64,000 nucleotides of DNA, from NCBI GenBank assembly GCA_964559535.1, contig CAZLIC010000007.1, positions 1 through 64,000 on the forward strand, in the 5' to 3' direction. A model generated the notes under the pieces. It did not search any database. It saw only the letters and a list, made by a program, of their open reading frames with translations, and was not told the DNA's origin. Below, in pieces: positions 43,216 to 52,617 of the stretch. This DNA is from CAZLIC01 sp964559535 (GTDB taxonomy: Bacteria; Pseudomonadota; Alphaproteobacteria; Rhodobacterales; Rhodobacteraceae). Each line of letters opens with the position of its first letter. Position 1 is the first letter of the stretch. The translations under genes and the position numbers were made by a program.

Positions 43216-44508
43216 TCACGCCAGCGCGCCGTCCGCGCCGATCTGCGTCTTGCCGCCCAGATACGGGTGCAGCGCCTGCGGCAGGTGCACCGAGCCATCC
43301 GCCTGCTGGCCGTTTTCGACCACGGCAATCAGGCAGCGGCCCACGGCCAGGCCCGAGCCGTTCAGGGTGCAGACGAAATCGGGCTTGCCGCCTGCGGCGG
43401 GGCGGAAGCGGGCGTTCATGCGGCGGGCCTGGAACTGGCCGCAGACGGATACGCTGCTGATTTCGCGGTATCTGTTCTGGCCGGGCAGCCAGACCTCAAG
43501 ATCATGGGTGCGCTGCGCGCCGAACCCCATGTCGCCGGTGCACAGCACGATGACGCGGTAGGGAAGCCCCAGTTTCTGCAACACATTTTCGGCGCACTGC
43601 GTCATCCGGTCATGTTCCGCGCGGCCCTGTTCGGGGGTGCAGATCGTGACCATTTCCACCTTTTCGAACTGGTGCTGGCGCAGCATGCCCGAGGTGTCCT
43701 TGCCCGCCGACCCGGCTTCGCTGCGGAAACACTGGGAGTGGGCCGTCATGCGGATGGGAAGCTGTTGTTCGTCCAGGATTTCCCCGGCGACGGTGTTGGT
43801 CAGCGTGACCTCGGAGGTGGGGATCAGCCACCAGCCGTTGGTTGTCTGGTAGCTGTCCTCGGCGAACTTCGGCAGCTGGTTGGTGCCGAACATGGCGTCG
43901 GGTTTGACCAGAACCGGCGTCCAGGTTTCCTGCAGGCCGTGGTCGCCGGTGTGCAGGTCCAGCATGAACTGGGCCAGCGCGCGGTGCACGCGGGCCAGCG
44001 CGCCGCGCAGCACGGTAAAGCGGGCGCCGGAGAGTTTGGCGGCGGTGGAGAAGTCGAAGCCGCTGGCCAAGCCCTTGATGTCGAAGTGTTCCACCGGGGT
44101 GAAGTCGAAGGCGGGCGGGGTACCCCAGCGGCGCAGTTCGACGTTGTGGTCTTCATCCGGGCCATCGGGGACGTCGTCCAGCGGTGTGTTCGGAATGGCA
44201 GACAGCAGATCGCGCAGGCGGGCATCCTCGGCCTCTGCCTCGGCCGTAAGTCGGGCGATTTCGGCTTTCTTTTCAGAAACTTCAGCACGCAGCGCGTCGA
44301 ACGTGGCGGTGTCGCCGCGGGCCTTTGCGGCGCCGGCGTCCTTTGATGCCGCATTCGCCCGGGCCTGCGCGGTTTCAGCGGCAAGGATGCGGGCACGGCG
44401 GCCTTCGTCGATGGCAAGGATCTGACCGGACAGCGGTTCCAGCCCGCGCCGAGCCACAGCGGCATCGAAGGCGGCGGGGTTTTCGCGGATCGTGCGGATG
44501 TCGTGCAT
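43216..44508 (-). CDS. serS: Seryl-tRNA synthetase
   Basis: 430 aa. The N-terminal coiled-coil arm (about 25-105) binds the tRNA long variable arm. The catalytic domain has motif 2 FRSEAGSAGKDTSGMLRQHQFEKVEM and motif 3 LNGSGLAVGRCLIAVVEN. Start MHDIRTIRENP at 44508. A further 13 codons upstream are open but lack support. Confidence 0.97.
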   Translation of the reverse strand: MHDIRTIRENPAAFDAAVARRGLEPLSGQILAIDEGRRARILAAETAQARANAASKDAGAAKARGDTATFDALRAEVSEKKAEIARLTAEAEAEDARLRDLLSAIPNTPLDDVPDGPDEDHNVELRRWGTPPAFDFTPVEHFDIKGLASGFDFSTAAKLSGARFTVLRGALARVHRALAQFMLDLHTGDHGLQETWTPVLVKPDAMFGTNQLPKFAEDSYQTTNGWWLIPTSEVTLTNTVAGEILDEQQLPIRMTAHSQCFRSEAGSAGKDTSGMLRQHQFEKVEMVTICTPEQGRAEHDRMTQCAENVLQKLGLPYRVIVLCTGDMGFGAQRTHDLEVWLPGQNRYREISSVSVCGQFQARRMNARFRPAAGGKPDFVCTLNGSGLAVGRCLIAVVENGQQADGSVHLPQALHPYLGGKTQIGADGALA

Positions 44509-44574
44509 CGGGGCCTCCGGTCGGCAGTTGCGGGCGTTATGCCCCAAGCTCCGCGCCGGGGAAAGGTGCCGGGT

Positions 44575-45348
44575 TCAGGGCTTGCGCGCGCGCAGGTGGG
44601 TGGGGCAATGCTCGCCTGTGTCGAGGTTGGGGATCATGCGTTCCCAGATGCCTGCGTTCTGCGCCACGAAATCGGCCCCCACCACTTTTGCCGCTGCTTC
44701 ACCCATGGGGCCGCGCAGCCGGGCGAGTTCGTCGCGGGCCTGGGTGCGGTACCATTCGTTGCGGCTGACGGTGGCCGTGTCGGTGAACCCGGCGGCCTGC
44801 ATGGCGGCCACATAGCGCGCGGGCGAGGCCATGCCGAAGTCCAGCCCTTCGGCCGCGATGTAGGCGGCCATTTCCGGTGAGGGCGCACCGTCGTGGCCGA
44901 TCAGCCAGTCGGATGCCAGGAACCAGCCGCCCGGTTTCAGCACGCGGAACACCTCGGCCATCAGCGCATGCTTGTCGGTGATGTGGACGATCGAGTCTTT
45001 CGAGAAGACCACGTCGAAGGTGCCGGGCGGGAAGGGCAGGGGGCCGGGGGCGACCTTGCACAGGCCGATGCGCGAGGACAACCCGTGCCGGGCAACCAGC
45101 AAACGGGCGTGGGTGATGACCGGGTCCTCGACGTCGATGCCGGTGACGTAACCCGCGCCATGGGTGGCCACCAGCGCCACGTCGATGCCGCCGGCACCGC
45201 AGCCGATGTCAAGCACCGACTTGCCGCGCAGGTCGTGATGGCCCAAGACGCGCGCCACCTCGTCAGGGCCGCCCGGCGACAGGAAGCCTTCGCCCCAGAC
45301 GGCTTCCAGCATGGCAATCATGCGGGGCGGGTAATGGTCATCGCTCAT
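44575..45348 (-). CDS. SAM-dependent methyltransferase
   Basis: 257 aa. SAM-binding motif I VLDIGCGAGGIDVALV (about 45-60), acidic post-I residue in GIDVEDPV, and FDVVFSKDSIVHITDK. It has the layout of small-molecule N-methyltransferases related to phosphoethanolamine methyltransferases. It is the last gene of the catabolic cluster and overlaps the VOC gene stop by 4 nt (ATGA). Whether it methylates a pathway intermediate is inferred only from position. Confidence 0.85.
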   Translation of the reverse strand: MSDDHYPPRMIAMLEAVWGEGFLSPGGPDEVARVLGHHDLRGKSVLDIGCGAGGIDVALVATHGAGYVTGIDVEDPVITHARLLVARHGLSSRIGLCKVAPGPLPFPPGTFDVVFSKDSIVHITDKHALMAEVFRVLKPGGWFLASDWLIGHDGAPSPEMAAYIAAEGLDFGMASPARYVAAMQAAGFTDTATVSRNEWYRTQARDELARLRGPMGEAAAKVVGADFVAQNAGIWERMIPNLDTGEHCPTHLRARKP

Positions 45349-45782
45349 CTGTCATTCTCCGGGGTGTAGGTGGTGAAGGCGGCGGCGAGCTTGTGGCCGT
45401 CGGGGCAGCGGACATAGGCGACGTAGAACGAAGGCTCATAGCGGCTGCGGGTGCCGGGGGCACCCTCGTCCTGCCCGCCGTGCGCCAGTGCCGCGGCATG
45501 GAAGGCGCGCACCTGCGCGGCGCCGGTGGCGGCGAAGGTGACCATGGTGCCGTTGCCGGGGGTGGCGGGGCGGCCGTCAAATGGCATGCAGAGCCAGAGG
45601 CCCGTCCCCTGCTGTGGCCCCCAGCCGGCCCAGCCCTCCGGGGCGTCAGGCAGGCGGCGAAGGCCAATTGTGGCCATGACGGGGTCGTAGAAGCGGACGG
45701 CGCGCGCCAGGTCGCGGGTGCCGAGCGTGACGTCGAACAGGCCGGATGGGGCGGCGGGACTGGCGGTCGTGTCAGGCGGCAT
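45345..45782 (-). CDS. VOC-family protein of the catabolic cluster
   Basis: 145 aa. LFDVTLGTRDLARAVRFYDPVMATIGL is a typical VOC beta-alpha-beta start, and FYVAYVRCPDGHKLAAAF the C-terminal strand pair. The usual metal His at the first strand is not obvious (Asp in its place), so it may not be a metal enzyme. It starts 7 nt after the amidohydrolase stop and overlaps the methyltransferase start by 4 nt. Confidence 0.82.
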   Translation of the reverse strand: MPPDTTASPAAPSGLFDVTLGTRDLARAVRFYDPVMATIGLRRLPDAPEGWAGWGPQQGTGLWLCMPFDGRPATPGNGTMVTFAATGAAQVRAFHAAALAHGGQDEGAPGTRSRYEPSFYVAYVRCPDGHKLAAAFTTYTPENDR

Positions 45783-45789
45783 GCGCGGG

Positions 45790-47409
45790 CTACCAGATGG
45801 GGGCACGCCAGACCTCGGCGCCCTTGAAGAGGGTCAGGAGAACCTGGGTTTCGCCGATCTCGGCTGTGTCGCAGGTCAGCGGGTCGCGGTCGATCACGAT
45901 CAGGTCGGCGGAGTAGCCGGGGGTCAGGCGGCCGGTCATGTGGCCGCGCCAGCAGGCGGCGGCGGCGTTCACGGTGTAGCCGTGCAGCGCTTCCATGCGG
46001 GTCAGGCGTTCCTGCGGCAGGAACGGTTCGCGGTGGCCTTCGGCGCGCCGCGGCTGCCGGGTGATGGCGGTTTCGATGATGGGGAAGGGGTTCAGCGTGC
46101 TGACCGTCCAGTCCGAGGACAGGACCAGCGGCGCCCCGGCATCGGCGAGTTGCCGGAACGGGTAGGTCTGCGGCAGGCGGTGGGGGCCGATGGCGTTGAT
46201 CCACAGGTCGGGGATGACGGGGTCGTGACGCGCCCACAGCGGCTGGATGTTGGCCATGGCGCCGAGGGCGGCAAGGCGCGGGATGTCGGCAGGATCGACC
46301 ACCTGCAGATGGGCAAGTTGCGGCAGCGAGGGCCACAGGCCGTTGGCACTGGCCGCGGCCTGCAATGCATCAAGCGCGGCGCGGGCGGCGGCATCGCCGA
46401 TGACGTGGAAGTGCGACTGGAAGCGGGCAGCATCCACGGCGGTGACCAGCGCATCCAGCAAGTCCTGCGGGAACATGACGGGGGCGTTGGCGCCGGTGTC
46501 ATGCGTGGGTTGCAGGAAGGCGGCGGTTTCGTTCTCGATCACGCCGTCCAGGAAGAACTTGGCGCTGTTCACCATCAGGTCGGGGTGGCGGTGCTGCGCC
46601 CGCCATGCGGAAAGGCGTTGGCGGGCGGTGTCGGGCGTGTCGGCGGGGGTGACCAGCGCGGCGCAGGACACGCGCAGGGTGGCGCGGCCCGCCGCCTGCG
46701 TGTCGGCGTAAGCGCGCAGGGTGGCGTCCACCACGCGGGGGTCGATGATCCCGGTGATGCCGTGGCGGTTGGCATGCGCCATGGCGGCGATGGCGCCGCG
46801 GACGGGCGTGTCGGGCGGCATGGGGGGGAGGCGCTGCCATGCCCATATCGCGGCGTCTTCCAGCAAGAGGCCTGTCGGCTCTCCCTCGGCCTTGACGATA
46901 TGGCCGTTGGGCGGGTCGGGCGTGTCGCGGTCGATGCCACAGAAGGCCAGCGCGGCAGAGTTCAGACAGGCCATGTGGGCCGAACTGTCGAAGGTAAAGC
47001 ACGGGCGGTCGGGCACCGCGGCGTCAAGATGGGCGCGGCTCAACGAGCCGGGGGGGAAGGTGCCCGCTTGCCATCCGGAGCCGAAGACCACGGGAAGGTC
47101 GATGGTGGCGGCATGGGCCTTCAGCGCCGCGATCAGTTCGGCATGGGTGGTCAGGTCGAAAAGCGTGGCCGACGTGACTAGGTCGATGCCACCGTCGGCC
47201 AGATGGATGTGCGCGTCCTGGAAGGCGGGTAGAACGCGGCGGCCCCCCGCGTCGAGGCGTCGCGTGGCAGGGCCTGCCAGCGACAGCATGTCGGCGTCCG
47301 TGCCCAAGGCAAGGATGATGCCGCCCGCCATGGCGATGGCCTGCGCCGCGGGCCGTGCCGGATCCATCGTGGCGATCCGTGCGCCGGTCAGGATCAGGTC
47401 GGGTATCAT
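45790..47409 (-). CDS. YtcJ-type metal-dependent amidohydrolase
   Basis: 539 aa. VLPAFQDAHIHLADGGIDL (about 56-74) is the HxH metal motif, with FQSHFHVIGDAAARAALDAL and VLSSDWTVSTLNPFPIIETAITR as later metal-ligand blocks. This is the YtcJ/N-substituted formamide deformylase branch of the amidohydrolase superfamily, which hydrolyses amide-type bonds. The substrate is unknown. It overlaps the cupin gene by ATGA. Confidence 0.88.
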   Translation of the reverse strand: MIPDLILTGARIATMDPARPAAQAIAMAGGIILALGTDADMLSLAGPATRRLDAGGRRVLPAFQDAHIHLADGGIDLVTSATLFDLTTHAELIAALKAHAATIDLPVVFGSGWQAGTFPPGSLSRAHLDAAVPDRPCFTFDSSAHMACLNSAALAFCGIDRDTPDPPNGHIVKAEGEPTGLLLEDAAIWAWQRLPPMPPDTPVRGAIAAMAHANRHGITGIIDPRVVDATLRAYADTQAAGRATLRVSCAALVTPADTPDTARQRLSAWRAQHRHPDLMVNSAKFFLDGVIENETAAFLQPTHDTGANAPVMFPQDLLDALVTAVDAARFQSHFHVIGDAAARAALDALQAAASANGLWPSLPQLAHLQVVDPADIPRLAALGAMANIQPLWARHDPVIPDLWINAIGPHRLPQTYPFRQLADAGAPLVLSSDWTVSTLNPFPIIETAITRQPRRAEGHREPFLPQERLTRMEALHGYTVNAAAACWRGHMTGRLTPGYSADLIVIDRDPLTCDTAEIGETQVLLTLFKGAEVWRAPIW

Positions 47410-48200
47410 TCGTAGGCCGCCCAGTCGGCGGCCGTGATCACGTAGGCGTCTTGGTTCACGTCGCGCGTCCAGACGTAGAAGCACAGGAACGGCACATCGC
47501 CGACCAGGAGAGCGTGGGGCCGATGGGGCGGGTTCCAGACCGGATCGCGGCCTTCGCTGAACGGCGTGTCGGGCGCAAAGCGCCAGCGGTGCGGGCCGGT
47601 CAGGGGGACGTAGAGTTCCGGCGCGGCGTGGGCACGGTCGCGGTAAAGGATGCGGGGCGCGATCACGAACAGGCCCAGTTCGGCGTCGGGGCCGCAGGCC
47701 ACGGGCGCAAAGGCATGGGCCTGCGGGAACCAGGGGCCGATCTGCGGGTCGGGGTAGGTATAGGTTGTCCAGGCCAGCCAGGGCGCGGCCGTGGCGATGA
47801 CTTCGGCCAGCGCGGGGTCCATGACGCGCAGGGCGGCGGGCAACTGGACAGCGACCACAGAGTTCGCGGACAGGGCCGGCGCAGCAGGGGAGCAGGTGGC
47901 AAGGGCCGCCAGAACCTGAGCCGGACCTTCGCCTTGCAACCTGCGCAAGTGGCGCGTCGCTGCCCCCAGCAGGGCGCCGATGGCCCCGGCGCCGGGCAAG
48001 GTGACGCCGCGCGATGCCATCACCCGCAAGGGCAGCTCGCTGTCCGTGGGCGAGGCGATCCGGTAGGCCTCAAGCTGGTCGGCATCGATCTGGCCCGCGT
48101 GAAACAGCGTCATGGCCGCGGCATAGCGGACCCGGCCCGACCCTTCCAATCCCGGCGGCGTCAGCAGCGCGGTGCAAGCCGCACGCAACGATTCGGTCAT
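47406..48200 (-). CDS. Cupin protein resembling the DMSP-lyase family
   Basis: 264 aa. The N-terminal half is helical. The C-terminal cupin (about 165-250) contains RAHAAPELYVPLTG (His191, Glu195, Tyr197) and a second block PPHRPHALLVGDVPFLCFYVW (His226, His229). These match the order of metal ligands and catalytic Tyr in DddQ/DddL-type dimethylsulfoniopropionate lyases, though the first His of the usual HxHPAxExY motif is Arg. Activity on DMSP is not implied: a related sulfonium or quaternary amine, or a lost activity, is possible. ATGA overlaps with both the permease and the amidohydrolase genes. Confidence 0.6.
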   Translation of the reverse strand: MTESLRAACTALLTPPGLEGSGRVRYAAAMTLFHAGQIDADQLEAYRIASPTDSELPLRVMASRGVTLPGAGAIGALLGAATRHLRRLQGEGPAQVLAALATCSPAAPALSANSVVAVQLPAALRVMDPALAEVIATAAPWLAWTTYTYPDPQIGPWFPQAHAFAPVACGPDAELGLFVIAPRILYRDRAHAAPELYVPLTGPHRWRFAPDTPFSEGRDPVWNPPHRPHALLVGDVPFLCFYVWTRDVNQDAYVITAADWAAYE

Positions 48201-49036
48201 GCATTCCCCCGGTAGGCCATCCGCGCATCCGCCACCCGACGCCGTTCGGCCCGCGCCATGATCCACCCCGCCAGCGCCACGCCGATGCCCACGGCACAGA
48301 CCAGGATGGTGGCCAGCGCGTTGATGTCGGGCGTGACCCCCAGCTTGACCTTTGACCAGATCAGCAGGGGCAGGGTGGTGTTTCCCGGCCCGGTGACGAA
48401 GGACGAGATCACCACGTCGTCGAGCGAGATGGTGAAAGCCAGCAGCCAGCCCGACAGGATGGCGGGAGAGATGACAGGCAGTGTCACATCCTTCAGCACC
48501 TGCCAGGGCCGCGAGCCGAGGTCCATCGCAGCCTCCTCGATGGCGCGGTCGGCCGACAGCATGCGCGACTGTACGATGGTGGTGACGTAGGTCAGGGTAA
48601 AGGTGATGTGCGCCAGCGTGATGGTGGTAAATCCGCGCTCGCCCGGCCAGCCGATCCAGTTGGCCATCAGGATGAACATCATCAGCATCGAGATGCCGGT
48701 GATGACCTCGGGCATGACCAGCGGCGCGGTGACCATGCCGGACAACAGCGTGCGGCCGCGGAACCGGCGGAACCGCGCCAGCGCGATGCCCGCCATGGTG
48801 CCCAGAATGGTGGCCATGGTGGCCGAAACCAGCGCGATCTGCACCGACAGCACCATGGCCTTCCACACCTGTGCGTTGTTCCACAGCGTGGCATACCATT
48901 TGGTCGAGAAACCGCCCCAGACCGTGGCCAGCCGCGAGGCGTTGAAGGAATAGACCATCATCGACAGCACGGGGATGTAGAGGAAGGCAAACCCGAAGAC
49001 CAGGATGGTGATGAGGAAGGTGCCATTGCGGTTCAC
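48197..49036 (-). CDS. ABC transporter permease, PotC type
   Basis: 279 aa with six predicted transmembrane helices. The EAA loop is EEAAMDLGSRPWQVLKDVTLPVISPAI (about 165-190). It belongs to the spermidine/putrescine importer family, whose members also carry other organic cations and amino acid derivatives. Overlaps potB-type gene by ATGA. Confidence 0.92.
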   Translation of the reverse strand: MNRNGTFLITILVFGFAFLYIPVLSMMVYSFNASRLATVWGGFSTKWYATLWNNAQVWKAMVLSVQIALVSATMATILGTMAGIALARFRRFRGRTLLSGMVTAPLVMPEVITGISMLMMFILMANWIGWPGERGFTTITLAHITFTLTYVTTIVQSRMLSADRAIEEAAMDLGSRPWQVLKDVTLPVISPAILSGWLLAFTISLDDVVISSFVTGPGNTTLPLLIWSKVKLGVTPDINALATILVCAVGIGVALAGWIMARAERRRVADARMAYRGNA

Positions 49037-49962
49037 CGGTGCACCTCCTCGGCCGTGCCCTGGGCGTCGGCGCGGGCCTGCTGGCGGCTGTACAGCATGG
49101 TGGGCAGGACCATCAGCACCAGAAGCGCCACCGCCACGGTCGAGGCCATGGGCCAGTCGCGCGCCACGGCAAACTCATCGGAAATGACGCGGCCGATCAT
49201 GGGCCGGGCCGCGTCGCCCACCAGTGACGGGATCACCAGCTCTCCGGCGGCGGGGATGAACACCAGCAGCCCCCCCGCCACGATGCCGGGCCAGGACTGC
49301 GGCAGCGTCACGTCGCGGAACACGCGTGCCGGGCGGCTGCCCAGGTCCATCGCCGCCTCGTTCAGGCTGGGGTCCAGCCGTTCGAGGTTGGCGTAAAGCG
49401 GTAGGATCATGAAGGGCAGGTAGGTGTAGACGGTGACCAGGATCACCGCGAAGTTGGAATGCATCATCGGGATCGCGCGCAGCGCCCAATCCTCGGGCAC
49501 CACGGCGTTGTGCCAGCCGGTGAGCATGCGGTTGAACCAGCTGTTCGAGCCCATGAGCCCCATCCAGGCATAGACCCGCAAGAGAAACGAGGTCCAGAAC
49601 GGCAGGATGACCAGCATCAGGAGGATGCTGCGGGTGCCGCGCGGCACCCGGGTCAGCGCCAGCGCCATGGGATAGCCGAGAAGGAGGCAGAGGAGCGTGG
49701 CCAGGCCCGCGTTGCCGAGCGAGGTGAGAAAGGCGCGCAGATAGAGCCTGTCGGTCCACAGCCGGGCGTAGCCTTCGAGGTTGATGACGGGGTTTTCGCC
49801 GCCGAAGCCGAAGGGCGGCGCCGTGGGGGTGCGGGTGGCCACCGACATGGCCAAGACAATGAGAAAGGGGATCAGGAAGAAGACCAGGAGCCACAGCATG
49901 GGCGTGGCCACCAGCGCGTCGCGCCAGCCGCGGCGATGGAACCATGCGGCGGCGCGGCTCAT
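49033..49962 (-). CDS. ABC transporter permease, PotB type
   Basis: 309 aa, six transmembrane helices. EAA loop NEAAMDLGSRPARVFRDVTLPQSWPGI. Start MSRAAAWFHRRGWRDALVATP at 49962; the longer open frame runs through a repeat region and is not supported. It is separated from the ATPase gene by 367 bp containing repeats, an unusual gap for such an operon. Confidence 0.92.
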   Translation of the reverse strand: MSRAAAWFHRRGWRDALVATPMLWLLVFFLIPFLIVLAMSVATRTPTAPPFGFGGENPVINLEGYARLWTDRLYLRAFLTSLGNAGLATLLCLLLGYPMALALTRVPRGTRSILLMLVILPFWTSFLLRVYAWMGLMGSNSWFNRMLTGWHNAVVPEDWALRAIPMMHSNFAVILVTVYTYLPFMILPLYANLERLDPSLNEAAMDLGSRPARVFRDVTLPQSWPGIVAGGLLVFIPAAGELVIPSLVGDAARPMIGRVISDEFAVARDWPMASTVAVALLVLMVLPTMLYSRQQARADAQGTAEEVHR

Positions 49963-49997
49963 CCGAGGCACTCCCGCGCCTGCGGCTTGGGGGCGGC

Positions 49998-50018
49998 AAG
50001 GGGGGCAAAGCCCCCCTT
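49998..50018. repeat. Small perfect inverted repeat
   Basis: AAGGGGGGC-AAA-GCCCCCCTT, 9-bp arms, within the potA-potB gap. Part of the same repeat-rich block as 50089-50203. Confidence 0.6.
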
Positions 50019-50088
50019 GGACCCCCGTGCCAGGGCCCACCCGCGCGCGGGCGCTATCGCGCAGGCCGTTGCCCGTGCCCCTGACCCC

Positions 50089-50203
50089 GGGGGGCTGTCT
50101 GCCCCCCGGCCCCCCCGAGGGTATTTGGACAAAGATGAGAGACGCAAAGTTGATCTCACCTTGCGCAAGTACCCTCGGGGGTCCGGGGGCAGACAGCCCC
50201 CGG
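50089..50203. repeat. Long imperfect inverted repeat inside the ABC operon
   Basis: Arms 50089-50123 and 50170-50203 are near-complementary: both read GGCTGTCTGCCCCC...CCCCCGAGGGTA when oriented alike. The loop is about 46 bp. GC-rich repeats ending in CCCCCGAGGGTATTTGG are frequent between genes in Rhodobacterales (recalled, not checked). Could fold into an mRNA stem that terminates or protects the transcript between potA and potB. Confidence 0.65.
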
Positions 50204-50329
50204 CGGCCTGCATTGGAACCACCCTGTCCGGGCTTGCGCCGAGCCGGTTGTGCCGCAGGCACAGAGGCGAGACCAAAGGCTTGCGCCGAAGGCGCGCGAT
50301 CCACTTCGCGTCGGTCGGGGCCCGGTGCA

Positions 50330-51478
50330 TCAGTCGGTCAGCAGGATGGCAGCGGCGGGATCGAACGAGAGCCAGACGGCATCGTCCCAGTCGGCAGGGC
50401 GGGCGGAGGTGTCGCCGCGGCGGGCGTTCACCGCGTGGACCGCCATCAGATCGCCCGCGGGCAGGATCACGCGGTAGAGCGAATCCTTGCCGAAATAGGC
50501 AAGGTCCTTGACCCGGCCCTGAACCGAGTTCGGCGCCTCGGGCCGGGTGCGGGAGATGGCGATCTTTTCGGGGCGCAGCGCCAGCGTGACCTGCTGGCCG
50601 GGCGTCAGCCCGGGAACGGCTCGGGCGGTCACGTCGCGCCCGAAGGCGGCGACATGGATGGTGGCGGTGGGGCCATCAAGGCTGCGCACGGTGGCGGGCA
50701 GGCTGGTGACCGAGCCGATGAAGCCTGCAACAAAGCGGCTGCCCGGGTATTCGTAGATTTCGGAGGGCGTGCCCACCTGGCGGACCTGGCCGCGGTCCAT
50801 CACCGCCATGCGGCTGGCCAGCGTCATTGCCTCTTCCTGGTCATGCGTGACCACGATGAATGTCACGCCGGTGCGTTCCTGCACCGCCATCAGTTCGAAC
50901 TGCGTGGCTTCGCGCAGCTTCTTGTCCAGCGCGGCAAGAGGTTCGTCCAGCAGCAAGAGTTTCGGCTGGCGGGCCAGCGCGCGGGCCAGGGCCACGCGCT
51001 GCCGCTGGCCGCCCGAAATCTGGTGCGGCTTCCTTTCGCCGAAGCCCTGCAGCTGCACCAGATCGAGCATCGCCTTCACCCGGTCGTCGCGCTGGGCGCG
51101 GGTCAGCCGGTCGTGCTTCAGCCCGTAGCCCACGTTCTGTGCCACCGACATGTGCGGGAACAGCGCGTAGGACTGGAACATCATGTGCACCGGCCGGTCC
51201 CAGGGGGGTACGCCCGTCATGTCCTGCCCGTCCAGCACGATGCGGCCCGCAGAGGGGTCCTCGAACCCTGCCAGCATGCGCAGAAGCGTGGTCTTGCCGC
51301 AGCCCGAGCCGCCCAGCAGGGCGAAGATCTCGCCCCGCTCGATCGTCAGCGACACGTCCTTGACAGCCTCGATGGTGCCGAACCGCTTGGAAACCCGCTC
51401 GATGCGCAGGAAGGGCGTGGTCTGCGCGGCGGCAGCCGGAATGCCCGAGGCGATTGCGGGGGGGGCGGCTGTCTGCAC
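50330..51478 (-). CDS. ABC transporter ATP-binding protein, PotA type
   Basis: 382 aa. Walker A GGSGCGKTTLLRM, signature SGGQRQRVALARAL, Walker B LLLLDEPLAALD, His loop VVTHDQEEAM, and a C-terminal TOBE domain (about 275-382). Start GTG at 51478, 5 nt after the binding-protein stop. The reading frame is open far upstream, but that is antisense-like shadow over the binding-protein gene. Confidence 0.92.
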   Translation of the reverse strand: MQTAAPPAIASGIPAAAAQTTPFLRIERVSKRFGTIEAVKDVSLTIERGEIFALLGGSGCGKTTLLRMLAGFEDPSAGRIVLDGQDMTGVPPWDRPVHMMFQSYALFPHMSVAQNVGYGLKHDRLTRAQRDDRVKAMLDLVQLQGFGERKPHQISGGQRQRVALARALARQPKLLLLDEPLAALDKKLREATQFELMAVQERTGVTFIVVTHDQEEAMTLASRMAVMDRGQVRQVGTPSEIYEYPGSRFVAGFIGSVTSLPATVRSLDGPTATIHVAAFGRDVTARAVPGLTPGQQVTLALRPEKIAISRTRPEAPNSVQGRVKDLAYFGKDSLYRVILPAGDLMAVHAVNARRGDTSARPADWDDAVWLSFDPAAAILLTD

Positions 51479-51483
51479 GCGCG

Positions 51484-52584
51484 TCAGCCTGCCTTGATCT
51501 GCGTCCAGGCGCGCAGGATCTCGCGGTCCTGCTCCTCGGTCTGGGGGGTGGTGGTGTACATGCGGCTCAGGGTTTCCGCATCCGGGTAGACGGCAGGGTC
51601 GGAGGTGATGGCCGGGTCGACCAGCGGTGTCGCCGCCGTGTTCGGGTTGGCATAGCCGGTGTAGTTGGTGCAGGCCGCGATCACCTCGGGGCGCAGGAGG
51701 TAGTCGAGGAAGGCATAGGCGTTGTCGGTGTTGGCGCCGTCGGCGGGCAGGCACCAGAAATCGAACCAGGTGGGCGCACCGGTTTTCGGCACGAAATAGG
51801 CAAGGTTCAACGCGATTCCCGCCTCGGCTGCGCGGGCCTTGGCCACGCCATAGTCGCCCGACCAGCTGTTGGCGACGCACAGCTCGCCGTTCGGAACCGC
51901 CGTCGTGAAGTTCGAATTGTCAAACGTGGTGATGTAGGGCCTGATATTCGCGAAGGCCTCGGCCATCTTGTCGTATTCGGCCGCCCGCGCCGTGTTCGGG
52001 TCGATCCCCAGCCAGGACAGCACGGTGAACCCGATGTCGGTCGGGCTGTCGAGGATCGAGATGCCGCAATCGGCCAGCTTTTCGGCATTGGCCGGGTCGA
52101 AGATGGTGGCAAGGTCCGACAGGTCGGCGTCGGGCAGGCGTTCCCGCACCATGTCGACGTTGAACATGAACCCGACCGATCCCCACATGTAGGGCATGCC
52201 GTGCACGTTGTCGGGATCGTAGCCTTCGCAGATCTTCAGGATGGCGGGGTCCAGGTTCTTCCACCCTGTCAGCCGTGCGCGATCAAGCGGCCGGTAGATG
52301 CCGGTCGAGACAAACTGCGGCAGCGATATGCCCGCCATCAGCACGACGTCATAGCCCGTCTGGCCCGCCAGCATCTTGGCCTGCATCTCTTCCGACGAGG
52401 CGTAAAGGTCGTAGACCACGTCGATGCCCGTCTCGGCGGTGAAATCGGCCAGCGTCGTCTCGCCGATGTAGTCGGCCCAGTTGTAGACGTTGACGCTGCC
52501 CGCCTGCGCCCAGGACGGGCGGACCCAGGGTGCGGCAAGGGCGGCTGCGCCAAGGCCCAAGGTCCGGCGGCGGTTCAGGTTCAT
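51484..52584 (-). CDS. Periplasmic binding protein of a PotD-type ABC transporter
   Basis: 366 aa. The leader MNLNRRRTLGLGAAALAAPWVRPSWA has a twin-arginine pattern, suggesting Tat export. The mature protein begins GSVNVYNWADYIGETTL, the hallmark of the spermidine/putrescine-binding family. Binding-pocket residues cannot be matched to a polyamine by eye, so the ligand is open. It lies 33 bp after Rieske oxygenase 1. Confidence 0.93.
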   Translation of the reverse strand: MNLNRRRTLGLGAAALAAPWVRPSWAQAGSVNVYNWADYIGETTLADFTAETGIDVVYDLYASSEEMQAKMLAGQTGYDVVLMAGISLPQFVSTGIYRPLDRARLTGWKNLDPAILKICEGYDPDNVHGMPYMWGSVGFMFNVDMVRERLPDADLSDLATIFDPANAEKLADCGISILDSPTDIGFTVLSWLGIDPNTARAAEYDKMAEAFANIRPYITTFDNSNFTTAVPNGELCVANSWSGDYGVAKARAAEAGIALNLAYFVPKTGAPTWFDFWCLPADGANTDNAYAFLDYLLRPEVIAACTNYTGYANPNTAATPLVDPAITSDPAVYPDAETLSRMYTTTPQTEEQDREILRAWTQIKAG

Positions 52585-52617
52585 CGCATGCTCCCCCTGT
52601 GTCAGTTTTGCGAAATG

